From IMG/VR virus record IMGVR_UViG_3300006028_000019, positions 1-38,740 of that record: a stretch of DNA of 38,740 bases. One strand, given 5' to 3'. This stretch comes from a virus. Within the stretch, counting starts at the first letter, position 1, and each line of letters begins with the position of its first letter. Below are positions 22,142 to 30,940 of this stretch, piece after piece. The position numbers were made by a program, and so were the translations under genes. Under the pieces are notes generated by a model. That model searched no databases, had not been told where the DNA came from, and worked only from the letters and a program-made list of their open reading frames with translations.

Positions 22142-22443
22142 GAAGATTCTGGATCGCATTCCTGAAAGACTTGGAGCGGCTTCTTCCTCCCCCTCTTCAC
22201 TGCCATCACGCGCTAACTTATGCGCAGTACGGCAGCGACAAAGCCGGATGGGAAGACAAGCTCGCGCTGCAGATTAATCGTGGTGGCACGTTCCTCTGTG
22301 TTTTTCTCGATGAGTCCGATTGCGACTTCCGTCCTGATGATCTGGTTGGAGCAAGACGTCTGGCCACACAGGTCGCTGAGTGTGCCAAAGAGCCGATTAA
22401 GACAACGACGCAGCTGGGCAAAGGAACCGGGCGCTATTGTTAG
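22138..22443 (+). CDS. Small protein between terminase subunits, unknown
   Basis: A 101-residue protein with GGAGG before an ATGA-overlapping start. 'GWEDKLALQINRGGTFLCVFLDESDCDF' looks like a beta-strand pair. It overlaps the start of the large terminase. No family was recognised. Confidence 0.6.
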   Translation: MRRFWIAFLKDLERLLPPPLHCHHALTYAQYGSDKAGWEDKLALQINRGGTFLCVFLDESDCDFRPDDLVGARRLATQVAECAKEPIKTTTQLGKGTGRYC

Positions 22444-24419
22444 CCACTCACGCCACCGCCGCAGAGCGCTTCCAGGTGGCAATAAAGCGCGTCTACGAGG
22501 CCTACGCCCCACCGCCCGACATCCTGGTGTCCGAATGGGCGCGCCGCAACCGCATTTTGCCCAAAGGAACCACTGCGCGGCCAGGCCCGTTTCGCCCAGA
22601 GCGCTTCCAAGTCGAGATGATGGACGTGATCTGCGACCCCAACGTGCACGAAATCGTGGTGAAAAAGTCGACGCAGATAGGCTACTCCGACGCCGTGTTG
22701 AACAATATCGTGGGCTACTACATCGACGTCGACCCGCGGCCGATCATGCTGGTGCAGCCCACCATCGACAACGCGAAAGACTACGGCAAAAAGCGTATCG
22801 CGCCCATGATCGAGTCAACGCCATCACTGAAAGCGAAGATCCGGCCGGCCACGGCACGCCGTGCCGGCAACACGCTGCAGCTGAAGGAATTTCCCGGAGG
22901 CTTTCTCAAGCTCACCGGCGCAAACTCCGGCACGGGATTGCGATCGGACGCGGTTCCTATAGTCCTGTTCGATGAAACTGAGGGATTTCCGGACGATGTG
23001 GACGGGGAAGGCGATCCCATCGAGATCGGGAAGCGCCGCACAGACCAATTCACCGATTACAAGATCGTCGAAGGCTCCACGCCGGCGAAGCCCAGGGGCT
23101 TCAGCCGCATCGATAAGCGCTTCGAAGAGAGTGACCAGCGCTATTTCCACGTTCCCTGCCCTTTTTGCGGTCGCATGCAGGGCCTTTTCTGGCGCGATCC
23201 TGAGAGCAAAGCCCACCGGCTGATCTACCAGGTCGATGCCGGCGGCCAGGTTGTGCCTGCCAGCGTCGGTTATCAGTGCGCGCAGTGCGCAAAGCTGATT
23301 CCGGAGCGCTATAAGCAGCAAATGCTCGATGCAGGCAGCTGGGTGGCAACTTTCCCGGGTCGAATGGTCGTCGGCTTCGCCATCAACGCGCTGTATTCGC
23401 CCTGGCGCGACATCTGGGCCGATCTGGCGACTGAGTGGATCGCCGCGCAGCGCAATCCCGAGAAGCTGAAGGCGTTCATCAACCTGCGGCTGGCTGAGAC
23501 CTGGGAAGAGCAAGGATTTTCCCTTGAGCCGCACGATCTCCGCCGCCGTTGCGAAAAATACGCAGGCGATGGCGAGCAAGAAGCAGAGGTTCCGAAAGGT
23601 GTTGGCCTTCTGACGGCCGCGGTCGACGTCCAGGACGATCGCTTGGTTGCCGTGGTGAAGGGTTGGGGCGCCGAAGAGGAGTCCTGGCTGATCGCCTATG
23701 AGGAATTCTTCGGCGATCCGGGCCAGCAGCCGGTGTGGAATGACCTTGATGAATTCCTACGCACTGCTTCGATTGAACGAAGATCTGGAACTGTACTGCT
23801 GCGATCTCAGAATGCGCCGCCTACGCTGTCGCTGGGGTGGAAACACCAGAGCGGACGTATGATGCCGATCGCGTCCGTATTCATCGATTCGGGTGGCCAC
23901 TACACTGATGAAGTTTACAAATTTGTGAAGGTGCGCCAGTCGCGCCGCATCTTCGCCTGCAAAGGATCGAGCGAGGGCGGCAAAGAGATCCTGCAAAAGT
24001 TCACGCAGAACAACACGTACCGGGTGCGGCTCTACATGATCGGCGCCGACACTGCGAAGGACCGCATTTTCTCGCGCCTGCAGATCCCCGCGCCCGGCGC
24101 CGGCTACATTCACCTGCCTCACTGGGCCGAGGATGAATATCTCGAGCAGCTGACCAGCGAGAAGCGCATCACGCGCTATCGCCGCGGCCGTGGCATGGTG
24201 CGCGAATACGTGAAGACGCGCGCGCGCAACGAAGCGCTCGATTGCGAAGTGTACGCGCTGGCTGCGCTCTATTCGCTGGGCAACATGACGGTGCGGCGCC
24301 TGGGCGAACTGGCTGAGGAAGCGACGGATCCACCGGATCCGGAAGGGGCGCGCTCGAAGGGATCAGTGCCGCGACCTGGCGTCGATCGTAGTGGCTGGAT
24401 CAATCGCTGGAGGGAATAG
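22437..24419 (+). CDS. terL: Terminase large subunit (lambda GpA family)
   Basis: A 660-residue protein. The ATPase part holds 'VVKKSTQIGYSD' (Walker A-like) and 'IVLFDETEGFPDDVDGEG' (Walker B with catalytic Glu). A zinc finger, 'CPFCGR' and 'CAQCAK', lies between ATPase and nuclease, as in GpA. The nuclease part includes 'DSGGHYTDEVYKFV' with the acidic motif and 'NEALDCEVYALAAL'. It cuts concatemers at cos and pumps DNA into proheads. TTG 22437 overlaps the previous gene. Confidence 0.93.
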   Translation: MLATHATAAERFQVAIKRVYEAYAPPPDILVSEWARRNRILPKGTTARPGPFRPERFQVEMMDVICDPNVHEIVVKKSTQIGYSDAVLNNIVGYYIDVDPRPIMLVQPTIDNAKDYGKKRIAPMIESTPSLKAKIRPATARRAGNTLQLKEFPGGFLKLTGANSGTGLRSDAVPIVLFDETEGFPDDVDGEGDPIEIGKRRTDQFTDYKIVEGSTPAKPRGFSRIDKRFEESDQRYFHVPCPFCGRMQGLFWRDPESKAHRLIYQVDAGGQVVPASVGYQCAQCAKLIPERYKQQMLDAGSWVATFPGRMVVGFAINALYSPWRDIWADLATEWIAAQRNPEKLKAFINLRLAETWEEQGFSLEPHDLRRRCEKYAGDGEQEAEVPKGVGLLTAAVDVQDDRLVAVVKGWGAEEESWLIAYEEFFGDPGQQPVWNDLDEFLRTASIERRSGTVLLRSQNAPPTLSLGWKHQSGRMMPIASVFIDSGGHYTDEVYKFVKVRQSRRIFACKGSSEGGKEILQKFTQNNTYRVRLYMIGADTAKDRIFSRLQIPAPGAGYIHLPHWAEDEYLEQLTSEKRITRYRRGRGMVREYVKTRARNEALDCEVYALAALYSLGNMTVRRLGELAEEATDPPDPEGARSKGSVPRPGVDRSGWINRWRE

Positions 24420-24573
24420 CCAGGCGAGGTTCTTGCCTTCGCCATGGGCCTTCAACCACAATCTTGGCGCGAGTTTTGTCGAGCGAGATGGATGCCTCGA
24501 CGCCTTGCATCTGTAGATCGAACTCCAACACGTCGCCATTCGCGGCGGTCAACGTGAGTTTTTTGAATTCCAT
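24400..24573 (-). CDS. Small opposite-strand protein after terL
   Basis: A 57-residue protein on the minus strand, from ATG 24573-24571 to TGA at 24402-24400, overlapping the last 20 bases of terL tail to tail. A clear ribosome-binding site (AGGGAG) lies just before the start. The product ('EFKKLTLTAANGDVLEFDL', then 'ISLDKTRAKIVVEGPW') reads as a small beta domain. It is a likely accessory gene placed in the head operon against the direction of transcription. Its function is unknown. Confidence 0.6.
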   Translation of the reverse strand: MEFKKLTLTAANGDVLEFDLQMQGVEASISLDKTRAKIVVEGPWRRQEPRLAIPSSD

Positions 24574-24596
24574 CGTCTCCCTGCCTTCCGTTCCCT

Positions 24597-24612
24597 AGTT
24601 ATTCTCCACTTG
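24597..24612 (+). repeat. Recurrent boundary motif, degenerate copy
   Basis: AGTTATTCTCCACTTG, differing in two positions from the copy at 36223. It lies in the gap between the minus-strand gene and the connector gene, 32 bp before the next start. Confidence 0.5.
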
Positions 24613-24644
24613 CCGCTCTCGCCTAGCCCAGCCACTCTGGGCAC

Positions 24645-25283
24645 GTGGCGCCTCCCATTCCAGATGAAGTCCCGGTGCTGTTCAGCGCCGGCGAGACGGT
24701 GAAGTTTCGACGCGCCTTCAACGATTATCCGCCCAGTGAGGGCTGGACCTACAAAATTTATTTCAACGGAGCGACGGAAGTCTTCAGCGCGTCCGCGATC
24801 GTCGATCCGCAGGATTCTTCGTCCTTTCTCGTCACCATTGCAGCTTCCGACAGTGAAGTGCCGGCCGGAATCTATCGCTATGCGGAGCGCGTCTCGAGCT
24901 CCGGAGGTGGTGAAACCTATCGCGTCGGCGAAGGCGTAGTTCAGATCGAGGCCGATCTTGCGACGGCGCCCGCCGGCGTGGATCTTTCCTTTGCCGAACA
25001 GATGCTGGTCGCGGTCGAGGCCGAGATTCAGGTTCGCATGAGCGCCGACGTCGAGGAATATTCCGTGCAGGCCTCCACTCTCGGCGGCGGCCGCAGCGTG
25101 AAAAAGATTCCGATGATGGAGCTGCAAAAGCTCCGCGGCTACTACTCCGCGATGGTGTGGCGCAAGAAGAATCCCGGCAAGGTGGGCGCGCCGGTCCTCA
25201 TCGACTTCGTCGACGAATCGAACGATGTCAACTTCCCCTCGACCTGGGTTGACGTCACTGGCTTGCCAGGAGCTGGGCAATGA
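24645..25283 (+). CDS. Head-tail connector region protein (gpW-like C-terminus)
   Basis: A 212-residue protein starting at GTG 24645. The first 110 residues look like an Ig- or fibronectin-like beta domain ('AGETVKFRRAFNDYPP', 'SFLVTIAASDSEVPAGIYRY'). The C-terminal part ('GGGRSVKKIPMMELQKLRGYY') recalls the short helical connector gpW, which lies in the same place (between terL and portal) in lambda. A gpW-type role in sealing the head is an inference from position and this motif. Ends in an ATGA overlap. Confidence 0.55.
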   Translation: MAPPIPDEVPVLFSAGETVKFRRAFNDYPPSEGWTYKIYFNGATEVFSASAIVDPQDSSSFLVTIAASDSEVPAGIYRYAERVSSSGGGETYRVGEGVVQIEADLATAPAGVDLSFAEQMLVAVEAEIQVRMSADVEEYSVQASTLGGGRSVKKIPMMELQKLRGYYSAMVWRKKNPGKVGAPVLIDFVDESNDVNFPSTWVDVTGLPGAGQ

Positions 25284-26857
25284 AGCAGCTGCAGAAGCCG
25301 GCTTTCGCTCGGATCGTCGATCGCGCGCTCAACGCCATCGGCCTGCAGCGCACTCCCAGCAAACGCAGCTCCGTTTTTTCCGGCGCCGCGGGCTCGCGCC
25401 TCACTCTCGACTGGGTTGCCCCGATTCTCTCGCCCGATCAGGAATGCCGCGGCAATTTGCGCCTATTGCGCGCGCGCGCCCGCGAGTTAGCGCGCAACAA
25501 TCCCATCGGCCGGCACTTTCTCAACATGCTCAGCGCGAACGTGATCGGCCAAAACGGCATTCGCTATCAATCGCTGGTCCGCGATAAAAAGGGCGAGATC
25601 GATCGCGAGACCAACAAGAAGATCGAAGCCGCCTGGACCGAATGGTGCAAAAAAGGAAACTGCACCGTCGACGGCAAACTCTCATTCCGAGCTCTGCAGG
25701 ATCTCTCGCTACGCACCGAGGCGATGGATGGCGAGAACTTCATCCGCAAAGTCAAAGGTTTCGACAACAAATGGGGATTCGCGTTGCAAACCATCGATGC
25801 GGACCAGGTCGATCACCTGTTCTCGCGTCCACCGGGCAAACGGGAAGCCGAGATCCGTCTCGGTATTGAAGTCGACAGCTGGGGAAAGCCGATCGCCTAC
25901 TGGGTGAATCCCGGTCACCCTTCCGACTTTGGCGGCTCGCTGCTGCGCGACCGCATCGATGCTAGCCAGATCCTGCATCAGTTTGATCCCTATCGTGTAA
26001 ACCAAACGCGCGGTCTCACCTGGTTCCATGCGGTGATGATGTCGCTGAAGATGCTCGATGGCTACATGGAAGCGGAAATCGTTGCTGCGCGCGTGGGCGC
26101 CGCAAAGATGGCGGTACTCGAGTGCAACGACGCGGCCGCTTTCGATGAACCCGATCCGGATAAGCCTTTCCGCATGGAAGCGAATGCCGGCATGATCGAG
26201 GCGATCCCGCCAGGCTACACGCTGAAGGAATTCAAGCCCGATCATCCTTCGAACGCCTTCGACCAGTTCGTCAAAACCAATCTGCGCTGGGTGGCGAGCG
26301 GCCTGGGCTGCAGTTACAACGCGCTGGCCAACGATCTGCAGGGTGTGAATTATTCCTCGCTGCGTTCCGGCCTGCTGATCGAGCGCGATCGCTGGAAGGT
26401 AGTGCAGAAGCACGTCGCCGAAGACTTCATGCAACCGATTTTTGAGGAGTGGATGAAGATGGCGCTGCTCACCGGCGCCCTGAAGCTCGATTCCAAGGAT
26501 CCGGACCGCTACAAAGAGGGCAAGTGGATCCCGCGCGGCTGGCAGTGGGTTGATCCCTTCAAAGAAACGCAAGCGGCGGTCATGGGTATTGCCGCGGCGC
26601 TGCAGACGCGCGACCAGGTCATTGCCGATCGTGGTGGCGACTACGAAGAAGTGTTTGAGCAGCTCGCGGAAGAAGACAAGGTGGCACAGCAGTTCGGCAT
26701 CGACCTGGTCGCTGATATCCAGGCCCGACCGAACACTGCGCACAACCCGGCCGCGGTGGATGACGAGAATGAGCCCACCGAGAATGAACCGGCAGATAAA
26801 GAACCCAGCGAGCCGGACGAGAAATCTGCTCGCGTGACGCCGCTGAAGGTGATGTGA
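25280..26857 (+). CDS. Portal protein (lambda gpB / Phage_portal_2 family)
   Basis: A 525-residue protein with 'ARELARNNPIGRHFLNMLSANVIGQNGIRY' (read in two parts), 'DGENFIRKV', 'TIDADQVDH' and 'ASQILHQFDPYRVNQTRGLTWF', the characteristic series of Phage_portal_2. It forms the ring through which DNA enters and leaves the head and to which the terminase docks. AGGAG lies seven bases before ATG 25280. The acidic C-terminal tail is rich in Glu/Pro. Confidence 0.93.
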   Translation: MKQLQKPAFARIVDRALNAIGLQRTPSKRSSVFSGAAGSRLTLDWVAPILSPDQECRGNLRLLRARARELARNNPIGRHFLNMLSANVIGQNGIRYQSLVRDKKGEIDRETNKKIEAAWTEWCKKGNCTVDGKLSFRALQDLSLRTEAMDGENFIRKVKGFDNKWGFALQTIDADQVDHLFSRPPGKREAEIRLGIEVDSWGKPIAYWVNPGHPSDFGGSLLRDRIDASQILHQFDPYRVNQTRGLTWFHAVMMSLKMLDGYMEAEIVAARVGAAKMAVLECNDAAAFDEPDPDKPFRMEANAGMIEAIPPGYTLKEFKPDHPSNAFDQFVKTNLRWVASGLGCSYNALANDLQGVNYSSLRSGLLIERDRWKVVQKHVAEDFMQPIFEEWMKMALLTGALKLDSKDPDRYKEGKWIPRGWQWVDPFKETQAAVMGIAAALQTRDQVIADRGGDYEEVFEQLAEEDKVAQQFGIDLVADIQARPNTAHNPAAVDDENEPTENEPADKEPSEPDEKSARVTPLKVM

Positions 26858-26861
26858 GTGA

Positions 26862-26877
26862 AGTGAATCTCCAGTTG
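26862..26877 (+). repeat. Recurrent boundary motif, copy 3
   Basis: AGTGAATCTCCAGTTG, five bases after the portal stop and 40 bp before the next ATG. Confidence 0.6.
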
Positions 26878-26917
26878 TGAGTTATAGGTGGCACACGGCA
26901 ACCTGAGTACATTCGCT

Positions 26918-29125
26918 ATGCCTGCGACACGCAAGCCGGTCGAAACGCCGACAGCCCTTCCAAAGCTCACTCGCTTCCTGCCTGTGGAGCTGAAGGCGAT
27001 CCGCAAGGCCAAGAAACCGGCAAGTGCGAAAGAAGTTCGCGAGAGCCTCGCCGTATTCGATGAAACCCCGTTCGCAGATCCGAAAGAAAAAGCGCGCGCC
27101 TGGCGCCGCCTGAAAAAGCTCGCAAAACGGCTGAATATCACCATCGATCCCGCGAAGACCGCAGAGCTCGCCGCCTGGCGCGCCGCCGCGGAGGCTGAGC
27201 CGGATCCCGACGATCCCAACGACGATGATGAGGTCGAGGAACGTGATGGCGACGTTTTCGAGATGTCATTTTCTTCCGAGACGCCGGTTCCCCGGTGGTT
27301 TGGTGATGAAATTCTCGACCATTCGCCCGAAGCCGTTGATCTGAGCCGCACCAGCAACGGGCTCAGCTATCTGGTGGATCACGACACCGGCGACCAGGTC
27401 GGAATCATCGATAACTTTCGCGTCGAGAACAAAAAGACAGTGGGCACGGTCCGCTTTTCCCGCTCGCAACGCGCGCAGGACATCAAGCGCGACGTGCAGG
27501 ACCGGATCCGCGCCTTCACTTCCATCGGCTACCGCGTGATGGATATGGTTTTAGAGCGCGAGACCGACGACGAAAACGGTAAGAACGCCGTCTATCGCGT
27601 CATCAAGTGGATGCCCATGGAGGCTTCCACGGTCGCTGTGCCGGCCGATTACACCGTTGGTCCCGGCCGGTCTTCCGGCCAAACCGAATTCCCAGTTCAA
27701 GTTCGATCGGCAGCGGGAAAACCGCTGCCAACAATTCCAACCGAGGTCCGTTCCATGAATCCCAAAGACGTGGCGGAGATCCTCCGTCTCTGTACCACTC
27801 ACGGCATCGACGCGAAGCGCGCTGCCGAAATGATCGAGAAGGAAGGCATGTCCGTCGAGGTCGCCTCCCGCGAAATTCTCGCCGATGTTGCCAAACGCGG
27901 CGGCAAACCGATCGCCACGCCGGCGTCTGAAAAGACCGCTGCCGAACTCGAGCTCAGCGAGCGCGAGCAGAAGCAGTACAACCTCTGCCGCGGCATCATG
28001 ACGCAGGTGCGCAGCATCGAGAACAACAAGAGCGAGACCTCGTTCGAGACCGAAATCTCCGACGAGATCGCCAAGCGGCACGAAGGCAAAAAGCACGGCG
28101 GCCTGTTCGTGCCCTGGCGCCTGCGGGTTGATCCTCAACAGGTCCGCGAAGCTCTTGCCAAACTCTCGACGCGCGGCGCCACCACGCTGGCGGCTGACAC
28201 TTCCACCAAAGGCCAGGAGCTGGTATTCACCGAGCCTGGTCCGTTCATCCAGTTCCTATACAACCGCATGCGGTTGAAGGAGCTGGGCGCCGAGACCATC
28301 AGCGGTCTGCAGGGCAACATCGCTTTCCCGAAACAAACCGGGCGCGCGACTGGCTCCTGGGTAGCCGAAAACCCCGGCTCTGACGTCGCCGACAGCAACC
28401 TCACGCTGGCCCAGGTCACCATGACGCCGAAAACCTATCAGTCGAGCGCTTCCTACTCCCGGCAATTGCTGGCGCAGGCCGTAATCGACATTGACAACCT
28501 GGTCCGCATGGACCTGGCGCGCGATTGCGCACTGGCCATCGACTCAGCCGGCATCGCTGGCACCGGTTTGAGCGACGATCCCACCGGCATCCTGCACACC
28601 CCTGGCGTGCAGAACTACACGGTCGAAAATGACATCGGCAACGGCGCCAAGCCGGGCTGGGATGATATCACGCTGATGGAAGAGCTGCTCGAGGATGCGA
28701 ACGCCGATCAGGTCGGCGATTTCTCCTGGCTCACCACTCCTGGCATGAAGGGCTTGTTCAAGCGCACTCCGCGGCTGCTCTACGCTCCGGCCGGCGCCAC
28801 TACGGTCAACGTGACTGGCGATCCCATCTGGACCGACGAAGACACGATCGACGGAAACGAGTCGCGCAGTTCCAACCAGGTGCCGAAAAACTTCACGGTT
28901 GGAACTTCTGACGGTTCGCCTGGGCACCCGAAGTGCCACGCTCTGATCGTCGGCGTCTTTAACTCCATGATTAACGGGCTGTGGGGATCAGGCTTCGAGC
29001 TGGTGGTTGATCCCTATCGCCTGAAGAAGCAGGGCTTGATCGAGTTGACCACGTTCATCCTGACCGACTGGGCAATGCGTTATCCCCTCGCGTTCGCCGC
29101 AGCGACGGATTGCCTGAAGCAGTAA
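26918..29125 (+). CDS. Fused prohead protease and major capsid protein
   Basis: A 735-residue protein. Residues about 120-270 form an HK97-type protease: 'GLSYLVDHDTGDQVG' with the candidate catalytic His, and 'IRAFTSIGYRVMD' with the candidate Ser. A helical linker (about 280-400) could act as the scaffold. From about 410 it is an HK97-fold capsid protein ('FVPWRLRVDP', 'GSWVAENPGSDVADSN', 'YSRQLLAQAVIDID'). Self-cleavage would free the coat protein. Fusions of this kind are known. ATG 26918 is used; GTG 26888 in frame would add ten residues. Confidence 0.9.
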   Translation: MPATRKPVETPTALPKLTRFLPVELKAIRKAKKPASAKEVRESLAVFDETPFADPKEKARAWRRLKKLAKRLNITIDPAKTAELAAWRAAAEAEPDPDDPNDDDEVEERDGDVFEMSFSSETPVPRWFGDEILDHSPEAVDLSRTSNGLSYLVDHDTGDQVGIIDNFRVENKKTVGTVRFSRSQRAQDIKRDVQDRIRAFTSIGYRVMDMVLERETDDENGKNAVYRVIKWMPMEASTVAVPADYTVGPGRSSGQTEFPVQVRSAAGKPLPTIPTEVRSMNPKDVAEILRLCTTHGIDAKRAAEMIEKEGMSVEVASREILADVAKRGGKPIATPASEKTAAELELSEREQKQYNLCRGIMTQVRSIENNKSETSFETEISDEIAKRHEGKKHGGLFVPWRLRVDPQQVREALAKLSTRGATTLAADTSTKGQELVFTEPGPFIQFLYNRMRLKELGAETISGLQGNIAFPKQTGRATGSWVAENPGSDVADSNLTLAQVTMTPKTYQSSASYSRQLLAQAVIDIDNLVRMDLARDCALAIDSAGIAGTGLSDDPTGILHTPGVQNYTVENDIGNGAKPGWDDITLMEELLEDANADQVGDFSWLTTPGMKGLFKRTPRLLYAPAGATTVNVTGDPIWTDEDTIDGNESRSSNQVPKNFTVGTSDGSPGHPKCHALIVGVFNSMINGLWGSGFELVVDPYRLKKQGLIELTTFILTDWAMRYPLAFAAATDCLKQ

Positions 29126-29140
29126 GAGTTTACAAAAAGC

Positions 29141-29174
29141 GCGGGGATCGAAGCCCTTTACGGTTCGGTCCCGC
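29141..29174 (+). terminator. Hairpin after the capsid gene
   Basis: GCGGG (29141-29145) pairs with CCCGC (29170-29174), and the stem continues inward through CGAA/TTCG with a small bulge. It is followed by ACAACAAGTTTT, only a weak T-run. It may partly end transcription or protect the capsid mRNA. Confidence 0.35.
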
Positions 29175-29200
29175 ACAACAAGTTTTGCGAGGGTTGAAGC

Positions 29201-29485
29201 ATGGTGCGAGTGAAGCGAATGACCGGGCCTCCGGTGCGCACGGCGAAGGTGAAGCTGCTCAAAGGCGTTGTACTCGGCCCTGGCCAACTCGGCCGTGCTG
29301 GCGAGATCTACGAGTTGCCGAAATATCTGGCGACGCAGCTGATTTCTTCCGGCCAGGCTGAACTCACCACCGAGGGCGATCCGCTGCAGCATGACGAAAC
29401 GCCCGCGGAAGAGAAGGATGGCTATTCGACGGTGACGGTGGAGAAGCCGACGTCGCGCGACCCCAAGCCCACACGGCGAGGGTAA
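29201..29485 (+). CDS. Small head or neck protein
   Basis: A 94-residue protein. The first part ('AKVKLLKGVVLGPGQLGRAGEIYELPKYLATQLI', in pieces) resembles the short SH3-like proteins found after capsid genes in tailed phages. The last third is acidic and disordered. In lambda this place is held by FI. The exact role is unknown; a head or connector accessory is likely. Confidence 0.6.
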   Translation: MVRVKRMTGPPVRTAKVKLLKGVVLGPGQLGRAGEIYELPKYLATQLISSGQAELTTEGDPLQHDETPAEEKDGYSTVTVEKPTSRDPKPTRRG

Positions 29486-29489
29486 GCCG

Positions 29490-29840
29490 ATGGCGCTGAG
29501 CACCAGTACCACCGAAGCCGAATTCGAGCTGATGCTGGGTGATGTTGGCGTGCCGGTGGTTTGCGGATCGGTGAACGCTTTCGGGCTTCTCGATTACGAC
29601 GACGGTGCGATGGGCGGCGAGTCAGGCTTTGCCAGCGGCTCCGGTTCGGGAACGCAGAAGCGCGGCGAGGTGGTTGGCCGGGTGCTGGTTCTTACGGTGC
29701 TCAGCAGCGACTTTGCTGATGTGGTGCTCGAGAGCGACGTGCCGATCAACGTGGATGGCATCGATTACGTGATTCGTTACGCGCTCGAGCATTCGCACAT
29801 GACGTTGACGATGACGGCAATTTATCTGGGCAAGGCCTGA
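29490..29840 (+). CDS. Head-tail joining protein (lambda FII-like)
   Basis: A 116-residue protein, beta-rich, with 'RVLVLTVLSSDFADV' and 'GIDYVIRYALEHSHMTLTMTAIYL', the end pattern of FII-like joining proteins, which cap the head and meet the tail. A Gly/Ser-rich loop lies in the middle. GAGGGTAAG lies just upstream of ATG 29490. Position between capsid and tail genes supports the call. Confidence 0.6.
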   Translation: MALSTSTTEAEFELMLGDVGVPVVCGSVNAFGLLDYDDGAMGGESGFASGSGSGTQKRGEVVGRVLVLTVLSSDFADVVLESDVPINVDGIDYVIRYALEHSHMTLTMTAIYLGKA

Positions 29841-29860
29841 GAGAGAAGGAAACGAGAGCA

Positions 29861-30421
29861 ATGGCAAACAACCCAACGACTGGAATCAACGTGGCCGCGG
29901 CCGAGATTTTTGATCTCACCGCAGCGGATCTCGATACCGACGCAACTCTGGCCGCGAACCTTGACACCAGCGTGCCCTCGCAGAAGGCGATCAAGGCCTA
30001 CGCCGACACGAAAGTTTCAAAAGCTCCGGCCGCGGCTCAAACCATTACCGGTGGGCATTCACTCACCAACACGGGTGGCTTCATTGGCCCGCTGACTGGC
30101 GACATCCAGGAAACCGTTCCTGCCGCGAAGACGGCATCGGCGGCCATCGCGGAAAAGCAAGGCCTGGTGCGCCTGGGAAGCGGCGGCGCTCTCGCCATGA
30201 CGCTCGCCGATCCGACAAACACGACTGACGACGGGAAGCGCCTGACGATCATGGCGTCGACGGCGCATGCGCACGTGATCACCGTGAGCGGAGGAATTGC
30301 CGGAGGCGCGCACAACACCATCACGTTGGGCGGCGCCATCGGAGATATGGCAGAACTCGAAGCCCTCGGCGGGAAATGGTTTTTGCGGCCGTCGATCAAC
30401 GCAGTGGCGTCGACGGTGTAA
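29861..30421 (+). CDS. Virion surface / fibre-like protein
   Basis: A 186-residue protein with AGAAGGAAA before the start. Residues about 13-55 ('DLTAADLDTDATLAANLD' and 'PSQKAIKAYADTKV') form the well-known trimer-type module of phage fibres, and it recurs at 32744. The rest ('GFIGPLTGDIQ', 'GSGGALAMTLADPT', 'AHAHVITVSGG') is a beta-rich tip-like domain. Located between neck genes rather than tail-tip genes, it may be a head or neck fibre. Confidence 0.6.
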   Translation: MANNPTTGINVAAAEIFDLTAADLDTDATLAANLDTSVPSQKAIKAYADTKVSKAPAAAQTITGGHSLTNTGGFIGPLTGDIQETVPAAKTASAAIAEKQGLVRLGSGGALAMTLADPTNTTDDGKRLTIMASTAHAHVITVSGGIAGGAHNTITLGGAIGDMAELEALGGKWFLRPSINAVASTV

Positions 30422-30424
30422 GCA

Positions 30425-30895
30425 GTGAGTTCGATTCGCGAGCAGATCGCGGCGGCAGTGGTGAATTTGCTGACGGGGACGGGGGCGGAGACACCGCCGG
30501 CGCCAGCAGGTTTGACGGTGCATCGCGAGCGCACGCGGCCGGTCGAGCAGGATAAGTTGCCGGCCATCCTCGTGTACTTCGAGGATGAGGAGCCGACGCC
30601 GCTCGCGAAGCAAGAGTTTAAGGCGCCGATCACCAAGCGCCATCTGGGTGTGGTTTTCGAGATGCGCGTGGTGCCAGATAGTGGCCAGGCGCCTGATCAA
30701 GCTGTGGATCCGCTTTATTTGTGGATCATGCAGCAGATCGCGGTAGACGAGACGCTGGGCGGTCTCGCCATGGGCGTGACCGAAGGTCCAATGAAGTGGA
30801 CAGCCACGGAAGCTGACAGAGTGTTCGCCGGCGCCGCGTTGCACCTGGCGATCCACTACAGAACGAGCCGGCTCGATCCGAGTTCGAGGAGTTAA
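30425..30895 (+). CDS. Tail terminator (minor tail protein U-like)
   Basis: A 156-residue protein. 'IREQIAAAVVNLLTGTG', then 'LTVHRERTRPVEQDKLPAILVYF', then 'VFEMRVVPDS' and 'ALHLAIHYRT', the alpha-beta layout of lambda U-type tail terminators, which stop tube growth and join it to the head. GTG 30425 follows the previous stop by three bases. It directly precedes the tail tube gene, as in lambda. Confidence 0.75.
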   Translation: MSSIREQIAAAVVNLLTGTGAETPPAPAGLTVHRERTRPVEQDKLPAILVYFEDEEPTPLAKQEFKAPITKRHLGVVFEMRVVPDSGQAPDQAVDPLYLWIMQQIAVDETLGGLAMGVTEGPMKWTATEADRVFAGAALHLAIHYRTSRLDPSSRS

Positions 30896-30940
30896 GAGAG
30901 TTCCGAGTTCGACGATTTTAGGACGGAAGGACAAACGACA

